A stretch of 42,221 bases of DNA from Priapulus caudatus (GCF_000485595.1 NW_014577451.1:220936-263156), one strand, 5' to 3'. Counted from the stretch's first letter, positions 9,324-19,856 are shown. The notes: generated from the letters alone by a model not told the origin. Program-made: numbers and translations.

Positions 9324-9879
9324 ATATGCGTCAAAGCTCTCACGGTAAATGAGTCGTGCCGAGACGTGGAGATTATTAACGTATGAGGTTATTCCCGGAA
9401 ACCACAAAATTTACTAAACGTATCAGAGATAAATAGCAAATGCGAGAAATGCGTGTTCCCGCATTACCAAAAATTAATAATTAAACTTACCAGTGACGCT
9501 TTCGTTTAATGACAAAGTAAAGACTCATGTATATATCAGCTGAAACAAATTAGGCCAGTGTGACGTCCAAAGTAACTCGCTGTATAGAGGCCCAATACTA
9601 CAGGGAAAGAACATGTACGTCTGACAAACACGTTCCGTATATGTTGCCTCACAGATTTATTTACCAACAAAATCTCACGACAACTAGCGTTATAACTAAG
9701 TGCTATAGGTGTAATATCTTCTACAATGACGCCATATAATGACACGCACCCGCGAAACTCACGTACGCTCTCAGAATGGTGTATAATGATTGCGCATCCC
9801 ATTGCGTTAAACATTACATACAATGCTCGTAATTCATGCAACACATATTATACTTGACGCTTGTGGTACAATTTCTTTA

Positions 9880-10400
9880 CATCATTATTATGGTACAAAT
9901 AACTGTTTGTCTAATAGCTTGATTGGCTTCACTATGCTTCCTGCTCCGTGTCCGCCGTTGAAATGGTGTAACCTCAGAGGACCGCTCCACAACGAAAAGT
10001 TCTCTGACGGCTGACAAGAACATTCCTTGTACTCTGTAGAAGTATAAATTATCGGATTAATCAGTGAATTCAGTAGCAGGGCATTTCTAGCTCGAATAAC
10101 CCGCTAGTGTTTGAAGCCCCGACGGGAAGCTGTGGATCAGGCACCATGTGGAGAACGTGCGGAGCCCAGAAGGACGTCGCCACGAGGAGCCGACAACCAT
10201 AAGCATGATGCTTTGACGGCTTCACATGCTCGCGTGGAAACTGTCGCTGGCACTCTCTACCGCCACTTGACGCTGCGGCGATTCTTCGCGCATGGCTCCC
10301 TGGCGATCTTGACGATGGCGAGTAGCAGTACATCATGTACGGACAAATAAAATCGCATAGTGGCCTAGCGATAAAATACACGCAATGCCTGGCGCACTAC
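9880..10400 (-). pseudogene. Class A GPCR relic, TM5 to C-tail, copy 1
   Basis: Reading the minus strand, a TM5-like end (FICPYMMYCY) is followed by a basic loop. Next comes TM6 with LLVATSFWAPHVLHMV, whose FWAP matches the C-W-x-P signature of TM6. After a frameshift comes TM7 with NALLLNSLINPIIY, where NPIIY is the NPxxY motif (10044-10058). The sequence then reads STEYKE and continues into a helix-8-like region. Rhodopsin-family receptors are plasma-membrane seven-helix proteins. No ligand can be assigned. Frameshifts between TM6, TM7 and the tail make it a pseudogene. TM1-TM4 are not convincingly readable upstream (10400-11170), though the DNA there is also shared with copy 2. Confidence 0.65.
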
Positions 10401-11182
10401 AACTCACCGACGCCCAGCGCAGTGGACGGATTCAGTAATACTCTTGCTTTGGGATGGGTCTTCGCAGACACCGAAGCCCTATCGCGCTACAGCAAACACG
10501 CGACGACGAGAACACGGCGTCGCGTTTCGGTTCGTCATCCACTGCGCTGTAGCGTAAGCGCGTGTGCGGCGATCGCCACGCTACCTGTTAGTCGTGCAGG
10601 TAGCGGCGAATTGCTTCCATCGACGCCTAGAAGGGATTGCTGACTACGTACCCCGTGAACGACTGCGCCACCGCGGCCATCGCTGTGACCGAGGTACGAA
10701 ATGCGAGCAATAGAGCGAACAGCCCATCACAAAGTCGCAGCAGGCCAGATGAGGATGTCCGAGGACGTTTGCTGCTTGTTGCCAGTCGGGCGAATCATCC
10801 TCGCCTAATGGATTGACGACATCAGCGAGAAACCGCTTGGCGACGTTCGCGTGACGATCGAACTCAACACTATTACTTGCTATAGCGTTAAGATTTCATA
10901 TTATGCGAAAGAACACGCCAGGATAACTTGTTGGTTTTTCTTTCGTTGACGCTGCTGTTGCGTCATGTTTGGACATCAGTAGTCGCACTCATTGCTTCTA
11001 AGGACGTGATTGCGTTGCCACTGCTAGGCCCCCTATGCAGATGTTCGTTTGCTATGCGTCGTAAGCTCTGCAGATCATGTAAAACTGGTCATGATAAATA
11101 TAGATTTGCGATGCTCGTGCTAGGACTTGATTGTCTAAGCCCCAAATTTCCTGGTTTTTTCACTCGCACACATAATATATTG

Positions 11183-11230
11183 TACCAGGATGTTAATAAA
11201 GACAACATTTTGTCTTTATTAATCCTGATA
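11183..11230. repeat. Palindrome, variant arms
   Basis: CAGGATGTTAATAAAGACAA and its complement, ending in TCCTGATA, form a hairpin at the 3' end of segment D. The ends resemble those of the TATCAGGAG family while the inner sequence differs. A decayed counterpart is visible near 26184-26216. Confidence 0.7.
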
Positions 11231-11377
11231 GTTGTAGTACATGCCCGACATAACGCACGCACGTTACGCCACTAATAACTGCATTAATTAATAATATAAT
11301 TATGCCGTTTATAATTATATTATAGTATATGAGGTAGGTATATAGTGTAGATAGTAGTATATTTATATGATAGTAGT

Positions 11378-12159
11378 ATATCAAGAACAAATAATAATAA
11401 ATAAACTAACAATAATGCGCTAACTTGTTCGCAGACGTTCCGAATTTAATTATACTAATATACACGTGCTACTAAAGTCCTGATCACTTACCATGTGAGC
11501 CACAGGCTATCTAACAGCAAACAGCGCTAAGTGGCAGTTATATAGTTTTGATCGTTGTGCGCGCGAATCGGCTTCTCGCTATTATACATGCCGATGCCTC
11601 GATAACATAACCAGATGACCAATCATGCACTGTCGTGTTGGCTGTTTGTGACAACACAAAACACGGGCGCTGTAATGCTTTTTGCAACCCTATACTAAGT
11701 ACATCTAAGCTGTCATGTTTCCGACTGAAAGACTCAAAGAAAGACTGAACCAAACCGGGAGTTCTGCGTTGTCATGGCTACGCGATGTCCTAGACCTGGC
11801 TACAACCTCGTATTTCGCATAGAAACTGATGATGATCATGATAATAATAACATGAGAATGAGAATGAGAAGCATGATAATAGCAACTATAGATTAATCAT
11901 CCGTTTTAAGATGAATGAGGATTGGTAATTTTCACCACAAAGTATATTTACCGACATAATACTCGACAGATTAATAAATATTATAAATATTATTTCATAT
12001 ACCGTAGCCCATGTTTTTTGCTTGCGTACCTGATTGCATATATGTATATGTGTGTGTTTTTCACATATGGGCCTCGGTAATTTTTAACGTTAAACATCAG
12101 TTTGTTTTGCTTGCCTACCTGTGTTTGTGCACATGCATTTGCGTGTATGCGTTTTTCAT
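11378..12159 (+). repeat. R-family repeat, copy R2, 5' part
   Basis: Begins TATCAAGAACAAATAATAAT and runs through the same landmarks as R3 (29238 onward). It stops at GTTTTTCAT (12151-12159), where a 3.3 kb insertion starts. The copy resumes at 15421. Confidence 0.8.
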
Positions 12160-12188
12160 GGTTCTAGGACAAAATTCATACCCCACGG

Positions 12189-12251
12189 AACAATCACCTC
12201 CCCCCCGGACAATTACCCCCCGGACAATTACCCTCCGGACAATTACCCACT
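12189..12251 (+). repeat. 15-bp tandem repeat, CCCCCCGGACAATTA
   Basis: Three to four copies in a row near the left edge of the insertion. The C-runs make the region strand-asymmetric. Confidence 0.8.
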
Positions 12252-12284
12252 TGGTGTTTATTATTCATTGTTGAACAGTGATAC

Positions 12285-12637
12285 AGGGAGGAAGTCGAGG
12301 AAGAGGGAAGGTGGTGGAGGAGGAGGAAGGGGGAAAGGTGGGGAGAAGGTAGTGGAGGAGGAGGGGAGGTGGGGGAGAAGGTGGAGGAGGGGGAGAGGAG
12401 GTGGAGGAGGAGGTGGAGGAGGAGGATGAGAGGAGGTGGAGAAGGAGGAGGGGGAGAACGTGGGGAGAAGGTGGTGGAGGAGGAGGGGGAGAAGGTAGAG
12501 GAGAGGAGGAGATGGAGAGGAGGTGGAGGAGGAGGAGGATGAGGAGGAGAGGAGGTGGAGAGGAGGTGGAGAAGGAGGATGAGAGGAGGTGGAGAAGGAG
12601 GAGGGGGAGAACGTGGGGAGAAGGTGGTGGAGGAGGA
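12285..12637 (+). repeat. Purine-only (GGA/GGGAGAAGG)n tract
   Basis: Nearly pure purine on the plus strand, with higher-order units of GGAGAAGGTGGTGGAGGAGG type repeated several times. It runs into an assembly gap. Long reading frames across it on both strands follow from the simple composition and are not genes. Confidence 0.9.
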
Positions 12638-12647
12638 NNNNNNNNNN
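12638..12647. other. Assembly gap (10 N)
   Basis: Ten undetermined bases between the GGA tract and the GA tract. The true length of the repeat here is unknown. Confidence 1.
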
Positions 12648-12654
12648 CCAGGTC

Positions 12655-13215
12655 AGCACCGCAGACAGACAGACACAGAGGACGAGAGAGCAGATGTAGA
12701 CGAGACCTAGAGACGAGAGGAGCCAGAGACGAGATGATGAGAGAGAGTGACGATCCAGCGAGCGAAAGACGAGCGAAGCGACGCGAGAGAGCATGGAGAG
12801 CAGACGAGAGAGAGAAATTTGCGAGCGAAAGAGAGCGAGCGAGTAGAGAGAAAGACGAGAGAGAGAGAGATGAGAGAGCGATTCGAAGATGACGTCGCCT
12901 GACGCAGCACCCGACCTTGATGAGTACGAGACGAGGACCTTCGACCCCGACGACGGACTGAAGATGAACACACGAGGACGATGAACAGACGAGAGAGCAC
13001 ATCGAGCAGTAGAGCAGACCGAGTGAGAGACCGAGAGAGAGAGATGACTACGAGCACGAGAGAGGCAGATAACGAGAGAGCGAGAGAGAACGAGACGAGA
13101 CGGAGAGAGACGCAGAGAGACGACGCAGAGACGAGACTCGAGAGACGAGAGAGAGAGAGAGACCGCAAGAGAGAGATGGCAGGGCATCGGGAGAGTGTGA
13201 GGAGTGCCGCAAGAG
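12655..13215 (+). repeat. GA-rich (GAGA/GACGAGAG) tract
   Basis: Imperfect GAGAGA with interspersed CGA. Apparent open frames (arginine/glutamate-rich on plus, serine/leucine-rich on minus) are composition artefacts. I see no conserved motif. Confidence 0.85.
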
Positions 13216-13261
13216 AAGAGAAAGGCTGATATAGCTATTAGATAGATCGCTTGCATTAGTT

Positions 13262-15390
13262 AGTTAGGTAGTTAGTTAGTTATGTTAATTAGTTAGCTTC
13301 TGTTAATTAGATAGATAAGAATAGATACCTCGATAGATAGATTAACGATAGATAGATAGATTTCTGCAGATGGCCATAGATAGATAAGAACGATAGACTG
13401 ATACGATAGATAGATAGATAGCATAGATAGATAGCATAGCATAGTATAAGATAGATAGCATAGATAAATATAATGCGATGGATAGATAGACTAGCATAGA
13501 TGCGATAGATAGATTAACGGCATGATAGATAGCATAGATAGATAGATAGAGCCTTACTCATTTTGATAGATAGATACGATAGTATTAGATAGATAGATAG
13601 ATTAGATCAGATAGACTAGATAGATAGAATAGATTAGATAGAATAGATAGATATCTGATATATTTAGATAGATAACGACTAGATAGTAGATAGATAGATT
13701 AGATAGATAGATAGAAGATATACTGGATGGAATAGATAGACTATAGATGGATAGATAGATAGCATAGATTTAATTACAGATTAATTAATCGATAGATAGA
13801 TTGGATAGATAGATTAGCATTAGGATTAGAATAGATAGCATAGATATATAGATAGATTAGATAGCATAGATAGATAGATAGATTAAGATCGAATAGATAG
13901 TTAGCATAGATTAGATAGATACCGATACGATAGATTATACGATGCGATAGATAGATAGATGGAATAGATAGATACGGATAGATATACAATAATTAATCGA
14001 TAGATAGATGGGACTAGATGATAGTAGTTATATATATATACTATATATATGATATATGCATATAGATCAGTATAGATAGGAGTAGATAGATATCGATAGA
14101 TAGATAAATATATATCATATATATTAGCATTAGAATAGATAGATAGATCAGATAAGATAGATAGATAGATAGATATATGGGCACTGGATAGCATAGCGAT
14201 TGAAAAATGCCGATAGATAGTATTAGCATAGATAGCCCATAGATAGATAGCATAGTATAGATAGATAGATAAGATAGATAGATAGATAGCTTAGATAGAT
14301 ATGATAGATTAGATAGCTAGCTTTAGATAGATCAGATTAGATAGATAGATAGATAGATAGATAGATTAGATAGATTTAGATAGATAGATAGATATGATTA
14401 GATAGATAGATAGAGTAGATCAGATTAAGGATACGATAGATAGTATAGATTAGCATACGATTGACTACACTCGCTTCACGCACTAGATTAGATAGATGGC
14501 ATAGATAGATGATGATACGATTAGATTAGATAGATAAGAATTATATAGATAAAGATAGATAGATTTAGATAGCATAGATAGATATGATTAGATAGACTAG
14601 ATACAATATAAATAGCATAAGATTAGCATAGATAGATCGATTAGGATAGTCGATAGATAGATAGTATTAGACTAGATAGATAGATAGTTATAAATAGATA
14701 GATAGATAGATAGATAGCACAAGACAGATAGATAGATAGATTAGCATATACGGATGGATAGATAGTGATAGAATGGATACGACTAGATAGATAGATAGAT
14801 AGATAGATTAGATAGGTAGGTAGGTAGGTAGGTTAGGTAGGTAGTAGGTAGGTAGTTAGGTAGATTAGAGAGATAGCATAGATAGCATAGATAGATAGAT
14901 AGATAGATAGGTAAGATAGATATGATAGATAGCATAGTATAGATAGTATAGCATAGATAGATAGATAGATAGATAGATAGATTAGATAGATAGATAAATA
15001 GATATATTTAATCGCATAGATAGATGGCATAGTATAGATAGAATAGATTTAGATAATGTAATCAATAGATAGTTATGGATAGCATTAGATAGATAGATAG
15101 ATAGATTAGATAATTAATCTAATAGATAGCCATGGATAGATAGATAGATAGATAGATAGATTAGATTAGTATAGCATAGATAGATGATTTAGATAGGATA
15201 GATAGATAGATAGATAATTATCGCAGAGCATAGTCATGGAGCGATAGATAGCATTACGATATGATAGATGCGATAGATAGATAGATTATGATTTATGCAT
15301 AGATAGATAGCACTAGGGTAGATAGATAGACTAGATAGATAGATAGTATAGATAAATAGATAGATAGATAGGAGCATAGATAGATGCGAT
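13262..15390 (+). repeat. 2.1 kb imperfect (GATA)n satellite
   Basis: Mostly TAGA/GATA tetranucleotides with scattered GCATAG and TTAGAT variants. A short GTAG phase lies at 14812-14855. On the minus strand it reads as runs of Tyr-Leu-Ser-Ile, which is not a gene. GATA arrays of this kind (Bkm type) are known to enrich on sex chromosomes in some animals. Confidence 0.95.
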
Positions 15391-15420
15391 AGACGGTGTA
15401 CTAGTCTACCCTTCTCACCC

Positions 15421-16114
15421 GTTTTTCATATATGCGCCACGGTAATTTTAAAGGCAATGGAAACTCCGTGAAACATGTATACCGTGGCCGATATGTGTTT
15501 TGTTTGCGTACCCGTGATTGCGTGTATCTGTTTTTTTCCACATATGGGCCACAGTAATTTTTAAGGCAGTTTGTTTTGCTTGCGTACCGGTGTTTGCGTT
15601 CATCTGTTAGCGTGTAGGCGTGTATAATATGTGTTTTCCACATATTATACATGGGCCACGGGAACTTTGAAGGCAATGGAAACTCCGTGAAAAGTATACT
15701 GCATACGCAAAAAACCATACCATATTACCAATTTTGCTATTATGCCAACATTACCATATTGCAATTATACCATAAATGCAGACGCAATGTGCATGTGCTT
15801 TCGTGTGAGCGCGTGCGTGCGTCGCATACAGAACAATACTATCCCCATTAAAAATATACGTGGAGTGCGTGCACACTAGGCAATAGTTTTAGGCTAAAGA
15901 AATTGTTTACGCCGACCGACATTCCTATAACACAAAAACCACGACGCGCCAATGCCTTCAATGTTTGTGTACATTACATCTAATTCCACGAAACGTTTTA
16001 TTATTATAATACCGCAGATCGAGTTATAAAGTTTAACTACTGACACAGCTTCAGATAAGTAAAGTTGCCACTTTATTTAGTTAGATACGTGAGAATAACA
16101 GCGAGCAAAAACAT
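15421..16114 (+). repeat. R-family repeat, copy R2, 3' part
   Basis: Continues R2 after the insertion: B-type monomers, then ATCCCCATTAAAAATATACG, then GTTTACGCCGACC. It includes the AATGTTTG at 15960-15967 that is the unoccupied equivalent of the hAT target site in R3. It ends near GAGCAAAAACAT, as R3 does at 41796. Confidence 0.8.
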
Positions 16115-16735
16115 CCGTGGCATATAACTACATAATGCTACTATAAAAATGGCAAGTGTACTTACCAAACCTAGCGCAGGTACTAATAAATGATAGATCG
16201 GCTTCATTCCTAACCCCGGTGGCCATGGGCTTCGTCCTATTAGAATTCCTCGACTCCACGAGCAAATCTTTCCTTCCTAGCCTAGCGTAATGCTAGTCAT
16301 ATATTTTCTTCGACCATTTCACTTCCTGACCTTTCATAAAACTCGAATCCGTTCAGAAAGTCGTATTAGTACTCGCAATTTTTAAACGTGCCATTCAACT
16401 TCAACCGCGAGTGAGGGCAAATTTCAAAGAAGGAAATATTTTATATTTTATTTCACGTTCCAGTGCTCTGATAAATCTTTCAAATATATCAAACGGCTGT
16501 TGTGTGATGTGGCTATACAGAAAATTAAAATATACCATTATCATCTATTCAGTTATCTGCATATGACATAACTAATGGATAGTACAGGCATTGTCATATT
16601 TGCACAAGCAAGCATCCAACGTCTCCTATTTCCTGTACATAAATTGGAAATATTTATAACGTTTAGGCAATTCAGACTCGTTTATCCTTTTGCAAGATCT
16701 ATATGTACATATATTCTTCTCTTCGCACAATGAAG
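16115..16735. other. No recognisable feature
   Basis: AT-rich unique sequence. I see no exon-like stretch, tandem repeat or transposon end. Confidence 0.6.
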
Positions 16736-16737
16736 GT

Positions 16738-16952
16738 GGCAATGTCAACCGTGCGTCACACGTCACCACAGCCAGCCATGTCAACCGCGCGTCACACAGT
16801 CAGCCATGTCAACCACGCGTCACACAGTCAGCCATGTCAACCACGCGTCACACAGTTGGCAATGTCAACCGCGCATCACACGTCACCACAGACAATGTCA
16901 ACCGCGCGTCACACGTCACCGCAGACAATGTCAACCGCGCGTCACACGTAGC
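16738..16952. repeat. Minisatellite, 28-34 bp unit
   Basis: Seven units of the type ATGTCAACCGCGCGTCACAC, with spacers CAGTCAGCC or GTCACCRCAGACA. On the minus strand each unit contains a GTGACGTG or similar donor-like GT context. The last unit overlaps the end of the exon at 16942-17127, and further units lie at 17143-17222. Confidence 0.9.
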
Positions 16953-17127
16953 TGCAGTTGCCGATGTCGAACGTGACGACGGCGTCCGCCTCCTCCCCCT
17001 CCTCCTCGCCGTCGCCGCCGCCTTCTCCTCCTCCGCTCTGCTTGACCTGCAGCTGCTGCATGATGCGCTGCACGACGTCGCGTATCTGCTCCTGCGTCGG
17101 ATTCTCCACGGGGATCACCGCCGTCGT
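16942..17127 (-). CDS. Possible terminal exon of unknown origin downstream of EHD
   Basis: Begins after an AG acceptor (GAAGTGCAG then ACGACG at 17127) and ends at TGA (16944-16942): 62 codons including the stop, in phase with the preceding EHD exon. It encodes a start like TTAVIPVENPTQEQIRDVVQ, a glutamine-rich helix, then a long Gly/Glu tract. This is not the second half of an EH domain, which should carry a calcium-binding loop. I do not recognise the family. The reading frame is also open through the short intron, so read-through is possible. Its C-terminus (NCSYV) is encoded by a minisatellite unit, so this end may be secondary. Confidence 0.4.
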   Translation of the reverse strand, partial: TTAVIPVENPTQEQIRDVVQRIMQQLQVKQSGGGEGGGDGEEEGEEADAVVTFDIGNCSYV

Positions 17128-17142
17128 CTGCACTTCATGATC

Positions 17143-17222
17143 ACACGTAACCACAGGTGGCCGTGTCAACCACGCATCACGTGTTACCGCAGTCCCTGTC
17201 GACCGCGCGTCACACGTAACCG
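17143..17222. repeat. Minisatellite units in the EHD intron
   Basis: Two to three units of the same family as 16738-16952. The GT donor of the EHD exon ending at 17221 falls within a unit (minus strand GCG then GTTACGTG). Confidence 0.8.
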
Positions 17223-17460
17223 CAATCCAGATCTTGCCGAGTACAGAGTTGGGCAGCTTGGACTTCACCATCTCTATCTTCGCTGCAGCGCCCGTGATCT
17301 TGCCATCAGTGACGTTCATCGAGCGAAACATGGCGTCGTACTCGGGCTTGTCCTTGAGCACGACCCACTCTGCATCCTCCTTGCCCTCGTCTATCCCCTC
17401 CCCGCTGCCGATGACGAAAGGAGAATGATCGGCACCTGTGAATGCTCCGCCGTGGATCGC
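17221..17460 (-). pseudogene. EHD: EHD-family exon: linker and first half of EH domain
   Basis: The acceptor is a clear pyrimidine tract ending GTTACAG, then GCGATCCACGG at 17460. The exon is 240 bp, phase 0 to 0. It encodes the linker (HGGAFTGADHSPF, then GEGIDEG), EWVVLKDKPEYDAMFRSMN, and the EH-domain start GKITGAAAKIEMVKSKLPNS with VLGKIW, as in EHD1-4, Drosophila Past1 and nematode RME-1. In the family the EH domain (about 100 residues, C-terminal) binds NPF peptides and includes an EF-hand loop right after GKIWKLAD. Here the homology stops at GKIW, so the calcium loop and last helix are missing. EHD proteins are membrane-remodelling ATPases/GTPases of endocytic recycling. Confidence 0.85.
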
Positions 17461-17469
17461 CTGTAACGA

Positions 17470-19020
17470 GTAGGGGGAGAGAATATGATCGAGGCGCGAG
17501 CAACGTGGCGATTTGAATTTGAACCTGAACGGCCAATTTGACGGCCACCACGTTGAAACGTTTGAACGTTTGAACGTGGCGATTTGAAACGCGTCGCACA
17601 TTTGAATCGCACGACGCGCGATGGCAATTTTGGAACACCATAATTTCGCGACGCGGCTTGTCCAGCAACTGTTTTCTCGACGTAGAGGTACGGTGGAGAA
17701 TTATGCGATCTTTTCTCTGAATTTTTCTGTTAAGTTCAAAACGTCCTGTCCCAATGTAGTGTATTCCCAGCCATTGAATATGTCAGGAGTGAATTACAAC
17801 CAAAAAAACATTGCTTTTATTCACCCCTCAAAAAAGTAACTAATAACAACCCATGCGTTTCTCAAACACACAGAGCAACGAGCTGTTTAAAGGATTTAAG
17901 TGGGTGCCAAAATCATGCGAGTTATCACCGTTTTTTTTGTATATATATATATATATATATATATAATTCTTATGCATTTTTCCACAATTACAGTCAAGTA
18001 TGACATCGCTGTGTCATTTATCATGTAATATGGCAAAACATAGTAAAAGTGTTCAAAGTTCAGTTAAAGACCACAGGCCACGCATGTTATGTGCGGGCGC
18101 TACATGTTCGCAACTGAACTGCAGCCCGATACCAGATATACCTACAGGAGACGCGTTTTTATTCCGAAGTTAGGAAAAATTGAGGAATTACGAGTTAATA
18201 ATGTGCACACCCAGGCTAGGTCAACACAGACCTCCTGACTTATAGTAAGAGTACAGACATGCACTCTAATTTCCTACTAAGCTAGAACAAAACATCATGA
18301 TGGAAAAGTTATTTTCAGTCAAGATCAAAATATTTCTGCATAGCGTCAGAGCGGCCTGCTACTGAAGTTAATCCCATGTTTTTCTAACAGTTTCTAGTGA
18401 GCTTGTCTAGTGTGGAAACAGCAATGCGAGAATTTAAAGTTAAACAAAGTTAACTTCACAACAGCTGAGTGCATGATATACTTCTCAGTTCTGGGAAGGA
18501 AATTACCTTAGTACACAGTGTACATACAGCAGCTGCACTTGTGTTTCCTGTAACATGGCGTTACATAACCACACTCATTTAAACAGTAAATGGAAATAAC
18601 CGTGATAAAATAGATTATCTTTTAAATATAGCGATAATATATTAGTGATACTGTACATAGATTATACACTTAGTGACAAATAGATTAAGTATTAACTCCA
18701 GTATTATATATTAAACATATATAATAAATGTGGTACACAAGCTGCCAAAAACTGCATTACACACAAGCCACAATCCGAAAACGCCCACCCCTAACTCATA
18801 TATGCAAAATCACCACACAGGACCATCACTGCATCAGTAGTACATGAATAGAGGAAATAAAAAAGCATCAACTTAAAGACAGCACAACATAAAGACACAT
18901 AGTAGTAGCAGCTGCATAAAATGCCACAGTATTATCACTATGTACACAGCATCACAAAGTCATCGCTAAAATTAGGCGATGCATTGCCGAAGTTAGCACG
19001 CAAGCACCGTACACACTAAA
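17470..19020. other. Intron-like DNA, no gene seen
   Basis: AT-rich unique sequence between two EHD exons on the minus strand. Apart from (TA)n at 17940-17964 I see no repeat family, and no trace of the missing EHD exons on either strand. Confidence 0.6.
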
Positions 19021-19525
19021 AATTGATGACTCGTCTTTGCATTTCATCCGCAAACTCGCGACAGAGCAGTCTCACCGAAAAACAACGATGCATTACTGCA
19101 CTCTGCCTGTAACGACAAGAGTATCATCTGTAAAAAAAGTCGAGGCATTACGGCGATTCGTGCGCACGCTCGCGGCTAAGGCTACTCGACAACACAATAA
19201 CCGACTTTCCGAACTCGCCGCTGAGAAAATAGAACATGTTCTAATCTAAAAAGCTGATGGACTCGTCAACTTTTCAACAGAAACTTGACAGTGCAAACCC
19301 AGCTTACCGCTACGAGACGACAACGATGATGGCGACGGCGTAATTACCGGCTTTCCGCAATTTGAAAAGAGACATTACTGCAATTCGTGCGCAAATTCAC
19401 GTTTTTAACGTTACACTCGCGACTAACGCTACGACACAACGGCGATTCAAACACGCAATTCGTGCGTAAACTCGTTACACCCGCGACTAATGCGTAACGA
19501 GACGACGGTGACGACGTAATTAATT
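19020..19525. repeat. Degenerate tandem repeat beside an EHD exon
   Basis: Loosely repeated blocks of about 120-140 bp share ATTACCGGCTTTCCG, AATTCGTGCGCAAA or CGTGCGTAAACTCG, and CGCGACTAACGCTACGA. The first block of the set overlaps the donor of the exon at 19528-19734, so intron-start sequence appears to have been copied along the intron. Confidence 0.6.
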
Positions 19526-19527
19526 AC

Positions 19528-19734
19528 CGGCTTTCCGAACTCGTTCACGTCGTTGTCCTCGTTCGGCACGATCGCCATCAGCTGCGCGATGTCGACGGCG
19601 AGCATTCGATCGACGGCCTGCAGCAGCCGGGGCTTCAGCGCGTGAAACTTCGTGAAGTCCTGATCCTTGAGCTGCTCTTGCATGCGATGCAGGTCTGGGA
19701 AGTCTCCCGGCGAAATCTGATGCTCTCTCTGCAC
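19528..19734 (-). pseudogene. EHD: EHD-family exon: helical domain after the G domain
   Basis: Acceptor CTCTCGTCCACAG, then GTGCAGAGAGAG at 19734; donor CCG then GTAATT at 19528. It is 207 bp, phase 0 to 0. It encodes QREHQISPGDFPDLHRMQEQ, DFTKFHALKPRLLQAVDRML and DIAQLMAIVP, closely matching the second helical region of EHD proteins (REHQISPGDFP is a family hallmark). It should follow about 235 residues of G domain and helices after exon 1, but nothing of that lies between here and 20212. That interval is occupied by a 311-bp MITE. Confidence 0.9.
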
Positions 19735-19856
19735 CTGTGGACGAGAGCGTCGGATGAGGTGAGCAAGAGTATATATATCGCAGCCGGCGCGAGACGAAAG
19801 CGATCGCCGTGGCAAACTATACGTTACTTGTTACATACCCGAGGTTTCTCGTGGCA

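Larger units (their letters stand above)
9012..11180 (+). repeat. Segment D, copy 1 (duplicated at 24030-26090)
   Basis: Collinear with 24030-26090 in the same orientation. Landmarks shared in order are GTCGCCACTATCAACCTCTA, the palindrome at 9282-9323, ACACGTTCCGTATATGTTG, ATCATTATTATGGTACAA, the receptor exon remnants, and TAGAAGGATTG. Both copies carry many independent one-base indels. Copy 2 has more short deletions. The only coding trace is the receptor relic on the minus strand. Confidence 0.8.
12160..15420. mobile_element. 3.3 kb insertion made almost entirely of simple repeats
   Basis: It interrupts R2 exactly between two copies of GTTTTTCAT (12151-12159 and 15421-15429). The uninterrupted R3 copy (near 30410-30419) has one copy followed directly by ATATGCGCCACGG. 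The left edge begins GGTTCTAGGACAAAATTCAT and then a CCCCCCGGACAATTA array. The right edge ends TCTACCCTTCTCACCC. I see no terminal inverted repeats and no gene, so the mechanism is unknown. The flanking duplication argues for insertion, not local expansion alone. Confidence 0.6.

Noticed and set aside
12261-13256. A 331-codon minus-strand frame and others, serine/leucine/proline-rich
   Set aside because: It spans polypurine repeats and an N gap. Overlapping frames on both strands are equally open, and no domain is visible.
13774-15030. Tyr-Leu-Ser-Ile-rich minus-strand frames
   Set aside because: Direct translation of (TATC)n; broken at each deviation of the repeat.
16738-16952. CRISPR-like array of about 28-bp repeats
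   Set aside because: The repeats adjoin one another with little unique spacer and vary like a minisatellite. No cas genes, and the host is an animal.
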